Shown: positions 6,548-8,429 of the stretch, in pieces | Layout of the letters: each line of letters opens with the position of its first letter | How positions within the stretch are numbered: position 1 is the first letter of the stretch | From: Chloroflexota bacterium | Lineage (GTDB): Bacteria > Chloroflexota > Anaerolineae > Anaerolineales > Villigracilaceae | Direction: 5' to 3' | Assembly: GCA_021796155.1 (NCBI GenBank) | Contig: JAJYOO010000081.1 | Location: forward strand, 1-8,429 | Length of the DNA: 8,429 bases | Position numbers and translations under genes: made by a program | The notes under the pieces: model-generated | What the model was told of the DNA's origin: nothing | What the model saw: the letters and a program-made list of their open reading frames with translations, nothing else | The model's database searches: none

Positions 6548-6636
6548 GGCTAACGAATGAACTCACTGGCGCAAGCCTGAGAGCCTTTGCATGGATGCGC
6601 CTTGTGGCAAAGCGTCCAGTGCAGTGTGTGTTGGGT
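6548..6636 (-). repeat. attC-like site D
   Basis: The left core is GGCTAAC (6548-6554) and the right core GTTGGGT (6630-6636). Internally CACTGG-CGC pairs with GCG-T-CCAGTG, leaving one extrahelical T. It is nearly identical to site G, and its left 28 bases match site I at 27 positions. Confidence 0.75.
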
Positions 6637-6862
6637 GCGTCCATCGTTTCAAACGCGCCAAGTCCGCGATAAGGTCTGCCACAAAATAACCATATGCTTT
6701 ATTCCTAGCGCCTTCACCCTTGCAGTACATACAAACACTATCATCAACTTCATCGTGACCCATACCGTGACAATTGAGACAAGTTTCCCAATCGTTACAC
6801 CGCTCCGGGTTTTGTTTTTTCCATTGCTCGAAAGTGACCTGATTAGCCATACAGCACCCAAC
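6552..6862. repeat. Duplicated cassette unit, copy 1 (cassette D)
   Basis: This 311-base block matches 7726-8036 with five substitutions and no gaps, about 98.4% identity. Similarity begins and ends at the YYAAC cores of the flanking sites and is lost beyond them, which is what copying a whole cassette predicts. Confidence 0.9.
6563..6850 (-). CDS. Cassette D: 95-aa protein with a DnaJ-type zinc motif
   Basis: The central part has two CxxCxGxG-like units, CLNCHGMG (residues 24-31) and CMYCKGEG (40-47), separated by an acidic loop (HDEVDDSV). This is the pattern of half of a DnaJ cysteine-rich domain and predicts one bound zinc. DnaJ itself has four such units plus a J domain, absent here, so this is a stand-alone zinc-finger protein, not a chaperone. 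A helix (FVADLIADLARLKRW) follows. Residues from about 72 on are encoded inside attC D. The ATG at 6850 is four bases from the cassette core region at 6854-6862, leaving little room for a ribosome site. A near-identical paralog occupies cassette G. Single-unit zinc proteins of this type are common in phages; their function is not known to me. Confidence 0.82.
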   Translation of the reverse strand: MANQVTFEQWKKQNPERCNDWETCLNCHGMGHDEVDDSVCMYCKGEGARNKAYGYFVADLIADLARLKRWTHPTHTALDALPQGASMQRLSGLRQ

Positions 6863-6947
6863 GGTTTTGCGTTAATTGCGCCGCGCCTTTATAACTTGTC
6901 CGATTGTGACTCCGCAGGCGCGGCGTCAATTGCACGCTTTGTTAGCC
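6856..6947 (-). repeat. attC-like site E
   Basis: The left core is ACCCAAC (6856-6862) and the right core GTTAGCC (6941-6947), with ACGC three bases inside it. The long internal stem pairs GCGT, AATTG and GCCGCGCC with GGCGCGGC, CAATT and ACGC, broken by single unpaired bases. It is the clearest hairpin of the array. Confidence 0.78.
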
Positions 6948-7127
6948 TGCCTGAACGATACCAGCGAGATACAAGAAATAAGCACCCACCGCCACGATTG
7001 CAACAATGCCAGCGGTAAGCCCAAAAACAAAGAGTGTACCTTTCCAGCCAATCGTTTTCAACGCAAAGATAAACAAACCAGCGAACGGAAGTGAGATTAG
7101 GGAATAACCCAAAATAGCGAATGACAT
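6942..7127 (-). CDS. Cassette E: 61-aa protein with two membrane helices
   Basis: A very hydrophobic small protein with two predicted membrane helices, about residues 3-24 (FAILGYSLISLPFAGLFIFAL) and 31-57 (TLFVFGLTAGIVAIVAVGAYFLYLAGI), joined by the short basic loop KTIGWKG. Both ends would lie on the same side, and the loop is likely cytoplasmic by the positive-inside rule. No family is recognised; small two-helix proteins include holin-like toxins, superinfection-exclusion proteins and inert hypotheticals. The ATG at 7127 has AAAGG six bases upstream and lies about 30 bases inside the cassette core (7157-7167). The stop codon TAA is part of the GTTAGCC core of attC E. Confidence 0.74.
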   Translation of the reverse strand: MSFAILGYSLISLPFAGLFIFALKTIGWKGTLFVFGLTAGIVAIVAVGAYFLYLAGIVQAG

Positions 7128-7160
7128 TCTTTACCTTTCTACTCCATTGAGCAAGGGGCA

Positions 7161-7322
7161 GGCTAACGGTCAGCGTGTGCGGCGGGTGGTTTTCCCGTCC
7201 GAACCACGCAATGAACGCAAGACCAAAACAAAATCTTCTCGTGCGTCACCTGTGAGCAGAGACATAAACTCAATGCGCTCTGTTTCAGATGCGCGAAATT
7301 TTTTGATGAAGAACGGTTCGGG
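7161..7322 (-). repeat. attC-like site F (right half uncertain)
   Basis: The left core is GGCTAAC (7161-7167), 11 bases of which (7157-7167) complement the right end of site E. A GTGGTT/AACCAC helix lies just inside. The best right-core candidate is GTTCGGG (7316-7322), extending to a 10-of-12 complement of cassette F's start (7717-7728). Internal pairing next to that candidate is poor, so the boundary is tentative. Confidence 0.45.
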
Positions 7323-7379
7323 AGCGGGCTTGCGACCCGCTCCTTTTCGTGAACCACCGTGCGTTTTTTTTAGAGCCAC
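7170..7379 (-). CDS. Cassette F second gene: 69-aa basic protein, ribbon-helix-helix candidate
   Basis: The N-terminus THGGSRKGAGRKP is a basic Gly/Arg leader often found on small phage and plasmid DNA-binding proteins. After it comes a likely strand (FFIKKFRAS), a helix (ETERIEFMSLL), a short turn and a second helix (AREDFVLVLRSLR). The order strand-helix-helix is that of ribbon-helix-helix repressors and antitoxins; this is a reading by eye. The start is a GTG at 7379 overlapping the end of the upstream gene by ten bases, so the two are translationally coupled. The stop lies three bases from the cassette core. With the acidic partner and a private promoter carrying a repeated motif, an autoregulating toxin-antitoxin-like or repressor pair is a fair hypothesis. 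Confidence 0.72.
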   Translation of the reverse strand: MALKKTHGGSRKGAGRKPAPEPFFIKKFRASETERIEFMSLLTGDAREDFVLVLRSLRGSDGKTTRRTR

Positions 7380-7594
7380 TGATAACTCTCAACATCGGCC
7401 ATGCCGTCCAGCGCGCTTTCGATGCGTTCAATCTCGGCTTGGTTGAACTCAGTGGTTTCCTCATCGTTGAACCTGAATCCGTACTCGCTGCCGTTGTCGG
7501 TTTCTCCCATATAATGATAGTCGAATGGGATTTGCTGTAAACCGCTGGTGTGATCCTCGTCGCCTACGAACTTGACTGCTAGTGTTTTTTCCAT
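7370..7594 (-). CDS. Cassette F first gene: 74-aa acidic protein
   Basis: I do not recognise this protein. It is strongly acidic (GDEDHTSG, GETDNGSEYGFRFNDEETTEFNQAEIERIESALDGMADVESY). A likely beta-rich N-terminal half (KTLAVKFVGDED, IPFDYHYMG, YGFRFNDEE) precedes one helix (FNQAEIERIESALDGM). It has no membrane segment and no cysteines. The ATG at 7594 has AGGAG seven bases upstream and follows a near-consensus promoter by about 50 bases, so this is the best-expressed-looking gene of the array. Its end overlaps the next gene. The acidic/basic pairing suggests that the two products bind each other; which, if either, is toxic cannot be told from sequence. Confidence 0.8.
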   Translation of the reverse strand: MEKTLAVKFVGDEDHTSGLQQIPFDYHYMGETDNGSEYGFRFNDEETTEFNQAEIERIESALDGMADVESYQWL

Positions 7595-7722
7595 CTCATA
7601 TCTCCTGTTTTTTTGATTGCTAAACCGTATTGTCTAGCATGAAAACAGTATACCGTAATCAAATAGATTTGTCAAGGTTTCTTGAGTACCAATTTTAACC
7701 AAAAATAGATACTGCTCCGCTC
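7595..7722 (-). promoter_or_regulatory. Cassette F promoter region with repeated operator-like motif
   Basis: On the minus strand TTGACA (7675-7670), a 17-base spacer and TATACT (7652-7647) form a near-consensus sigma70 promoter, with a predicted start near 7640. An imperfect palindrome ACGGTATACTGT (10 of 12) covers the -10, and the direct repeat TACGGTATAC (7657-7648) / TACGGTTTAG (7629-7620; 8 of 10) is spaced 28 bases. These could be sites for the downstream ribbon-helix-helix candidate. The remaining AT-rich sequence up to the cassette core at 7722 shows nothing else. Confidence 0.8.
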
Positions 7723-7810
7723 GCCAACGGATGAACTCACCGGCGCAAGCCTGAGAGCCTTTGCATGGATGCGCCTTGTGGCGAAGCGTCCAGTGCAGTG
7801 TGTGTTGGGT
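7722..7810 (-). repeat. attC-like site G
   Basis: The left core is CGCCAAC (7722-7728) and the right core GTTGGGT (7804-7810), so CCAAC/GTTGG pairs exactly. It is a copy of site D with three substitutions inside the site; one (CACTGG to CACCGG) weakens the inner stem. Confidence 0.75.
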
Positions 7811-8036
7811 GCGTCCATCGTTTCAAACGCGCCAAGTCCGCGATAAGGTCTGCCACAAAATAACCATATGCTTTATTCCTAGCGCCTTCACCCTTGCAGT
7901 AAATACAAACACTATCATCAACTTCATCGTGACCCATACCGTGACAATTGAGACAAGTTTCCCAATCGTTACACCGCTCCGGGTTTTGTTTTTTCCATTG
8001 CTCGAAAGTGACCTGATTAGCCATGCAGCACCCAAC
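7726..8036. repeat. Duplicated cassette unit, copy 2 (cassette G)
   Basis: This 311-base block aligns without gaps to 6552-6862 with five substitutions. The two copies are separated by about 860 bases holding cassettes E and F, so this is not a simple tandem duplication. Confidence 0.9.
7737..8024 (-). CDS. Cassette G: 95-aa DnaJ-type zinc-motif protein, paralog of cassette D
   Basis: This is the same protein as in cassette D apart from M41I in the second zinc unit (CIYCKGEG), L81S, and Q95R at the C-terminus. All four zinc-binding cysteines (24, 27, 40, 43) are kept. Three of the five nucleotide differences between copies are amino-acid changes and two of those fall in the attC-encoded tail. 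I chose the ATG at 8024, equivalent to the cassette D start; a longer frame opening at 8102 would begin inside attC H and is not shared by the other copy. As in D, the ATG is about four bases from the cassette core, so translation may rely on an upstream ribosome site or be inefficient. Confidence 0.82.
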   Translation of the reverse strand: MANQVTFEQWKKQNPERCNDWETCLNCHGMGHDEVDDSVCIYCKGEGARNKAYGYFVADLIADLARLKRWTHPTHTALDASPQGASMQRLSGLRR

Positions 8037-8152
8037 GGCTTGCGTTACCTGCTTTGCGAGTCTGGCAACCCAATTCTGAATTTTTCTAAACATTGCGGGC
8101 AAGATACCTCAATGCTCTCCTCTAGCAAAGTCGGGTGGACGCCTTGTTGGGC
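8030..8152 (-). repeat. attC-like site H
   Basis: The left core is ACCCAAC (8030-8036) and the right core GTTGGGC (8146-8152), pairing over six bases. Internally GCGT pairs with ACGC, ACC with GGT, CTTTGC with GCAAAG, and GAG with CTC, separated by single unpaired bases. The spacing ACGC-ctt-GTTGGG matches sites A and E. Confidence 0.75.
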
Positions 8153-8269
8153 GGCGTACAATTTATCACGCTCTAATGCCACGTTTCGCAACATTTCGAC
8201 AATAAGTCTTTTTGGATTTTTCATAACTTCCTTGCGCCACTCATCGCCATATCGTACATATTTACTCAT
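8045..8269 (-). CDS. Cassette H: unrecognised 74-aa protein with one CxxC
   Basis: I do not recognise this protein. The N-terminal half is helical and charged (YGDEWRKEVMKNPKRLIVEMLRNVALERDKLYAAQQG). The C-terminal half has a single CPQC (residues 57-60) followed by LEKFRIGLP, like half of a zinc ribbon, so metal binding would need dimerisation or a partner. Residues from about 40 on are encoded inside attC H. I chose the ATG at 8269, which has a purine-rich GAAAGAAG upstream (a weak ribosome site) and lies about 26 bases inside the cassette core (8297-8303). An upstream in-frame start at 8302 would fall in the core itself. Confidence 0.72.
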   Translation of the reverse strand: MSKYVRYGDEWRKEVMKNPKRLIVEMLRNVALERDKLYAAQQGVHPTLLEESIEVSCPQCLEKFRIGLPDSQSR

Positions 8270-8429
8270 GGATTCTTCTTTCTGTTGAGCGTGTCCGCTC
8301 AACGGATGAACTCACTGGCGCAAGCCTGTAACAAAAGCGGAATGACCCAACTTTCATAGATTCATTCTGCCACATGTCACTATTCAACCAGCGATAATTT
8401 ACCCATTCTTTTTTGACGGCGATTGTCTG
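8262..8429 (-). CDS. Cassette I: C-terminal fragment of an unrecognised protein (runs off the right edge)
   Basis: The minus-strand frame is open from the window edge for 55 codons to a TAA at 8264-8262. The first part reads VKKEWVNYRWLNSDMWQNESMK, rich in Trp, Tyr and Asn and plausible as real protein. The rest (RLAPVSSSVERTRSTERR) is the left end of attC I read in frame and then continues past the next cassette's start codon, which is unusual. The other two minus frames contain early stops. With only a fragment visible no function can be given, and the frame could be chance. Confidence 0.42.
   Translation of the reverse strand, partial: QTIAVKKEWVNYRWLNSDMWQNESMKVGSFRFCYRLAPVSSSVERTRSTERRIHE
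8297..8429 (-). repeat. attC-like site I, left part only
   Basis: The left core is GCTCAAC (8297-8303), followed by the same sequence as sites D and G (27 of 28 bases from AACG to CCTG) before diverging at 8328. No GTT core with matching stem is found before the window ends, so the site is either longer than the window or truncated. GTTGAGCG and CGCTCAAC (8284-8303) also form an eight-pair hairpin at the junction. Confidence 0.55.

Larger units (their letters stand above)
5653..8429 (-). mobile_element. Integron-type gene-cassette array (no integrase in window)
   Basis: The region is a run of small co-oriented ORFs separated by sites with a YYAAC core at one end, a GTT-containing core at the other and an imperfect stem between (about 89-162 nt). 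The decisive sign is that the right-end core of a site complements the core at the start of the same cassette: A 5769-5777 with 5960-5968 (9 bases), C 6351-6361 with 6544-6554 (11), D 6630-6638 with 6854-6862 (9), E 6941-6951 with 7157-7167 (11), G 7804-7812 with 8028-8036 (9), H 8146-8154 with 8295-8303 (8 of 9), F 7316-7327 with 7717-7728 (10 of 12). Only B fails. No integrase or attI is present here; by orientation they would lie beyond 8429. It could also be an integrase-less attC cluster. Confidence 0.8.

Noticed and set aside
6563..6850. DnaJ chaperone for the cassette D and G proteins
   Set aside because: Only two of the four CxxCxGxG units are present, and there is no J domain or HPD motif.
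7321..7347. Plus-strand terminator (GGAGCGGG/CCCGCTCC followed by TTTT)
   Set aside because: It lies inside a minus-strand gene and encodes its GAGRKPAP segment. No plus-strand gene leads into it, so it is probably a coding by-product or part of the uncertain attC F.
6540..8330. CRISPR array or insertion sequences as the source of the repeats
   Set aside because: Repeats are few, unequal and flank ORFs, with no regular spacers; there is no transposase, no terminal inverted repeat pair and no target duplication. Duplication ends fall at cassette cores.
1..8429. tRNA or rRNA genes
   Set aside because: No cloverleaf with a T-loop consensus or CCA-type end and no rRNA-like stretch was seen on either strand.

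Overview
The window is one arm of a phage or prophage genome, and every supported gene lies on the minus strand, so transcription runs from high to low coordinates. It joins two blocks. Positions 1-5644 are a compact late module (lysis, packaging, portal) behind a strong promoter and a terminated leader RNA. Positions about 5653-8429 are an array of small genes separated by attC-like recombination sites, which I read as an integron gene-cassette array with no integrase inside the window. The host cannot be fixed from the sequence. Moderate GC, clear Shine-Dalgarno sites, sigma70-type promoters and a GH25 lysin with an SH3-like tail suit many bacteria; a Chloroflexota-type environmental host is possible, but that is only a guess.

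Late module, in transcription order: a promoter (5644-5616) with TTGACA, a 17-bp spacer and an extended TAAATT -10; a leader of about 140 nt with two strong hairpins in a three-way-junction-like fold, closed by a near-perfect intrinsic terminator (5502-5463); a three-helix membrane protein (holin candidate); a one-helix coiled-coil membrane protein (holin/spanin-like candidate); a GH25 lysozyme; an unrecognised 233-aa protein; the small terminase subunit; the large terminase subunit; and the start of the portal protein, which runs off the left edge. Genes overlap or sit within a few bases of each other, as in one translationally coupled operon. Promoter, short terminated RNA, lysis genes, terminase and portal repeat the logic of the lambda PR'-6S RNA-tR' late region, which implies control by antitermination or a leader switch.

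Cassette array: at least eight units (called A to H here, numbered upward in coordinate) plus part of a ninth (I), all in the same orientation. Most are one small ORF starting a few to about 35 bases inside the unit and ending inside or beside its attC. Sites begin with (on the plus strand) a YYAAC core and end with a GTT-containing core, with imperfect stems between. In five of the eight units the core at the right end of the site is an exact 9- to 11-base complement of the core at the start of the same cassette; a sixth matches 8 of 9, a seventh 10 of 12, and one (B) fails. This is the signature expected from integron cassette excision and insertion. Units D and G are a recent duplication (5 differences in 311 bases, boundaries at the cores) that are not adjacent. 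Cassette F is unusual: it has its own near-consensus promoter and two overlapping genes, one acidic protein and one basic candidate ribbon-helix-helix protein, resembling a toxin-antitoxin-type layout.

The main novelty is the physical union of an integron-type cassette array with a phage late operon: the last attC ends about 10 bp from the late promoter, and cassettes and late genes point the same way. Either the phage carries cassettes as accessory genes, or a prophage sits beside a chromosomal array. The window alone does not decide.
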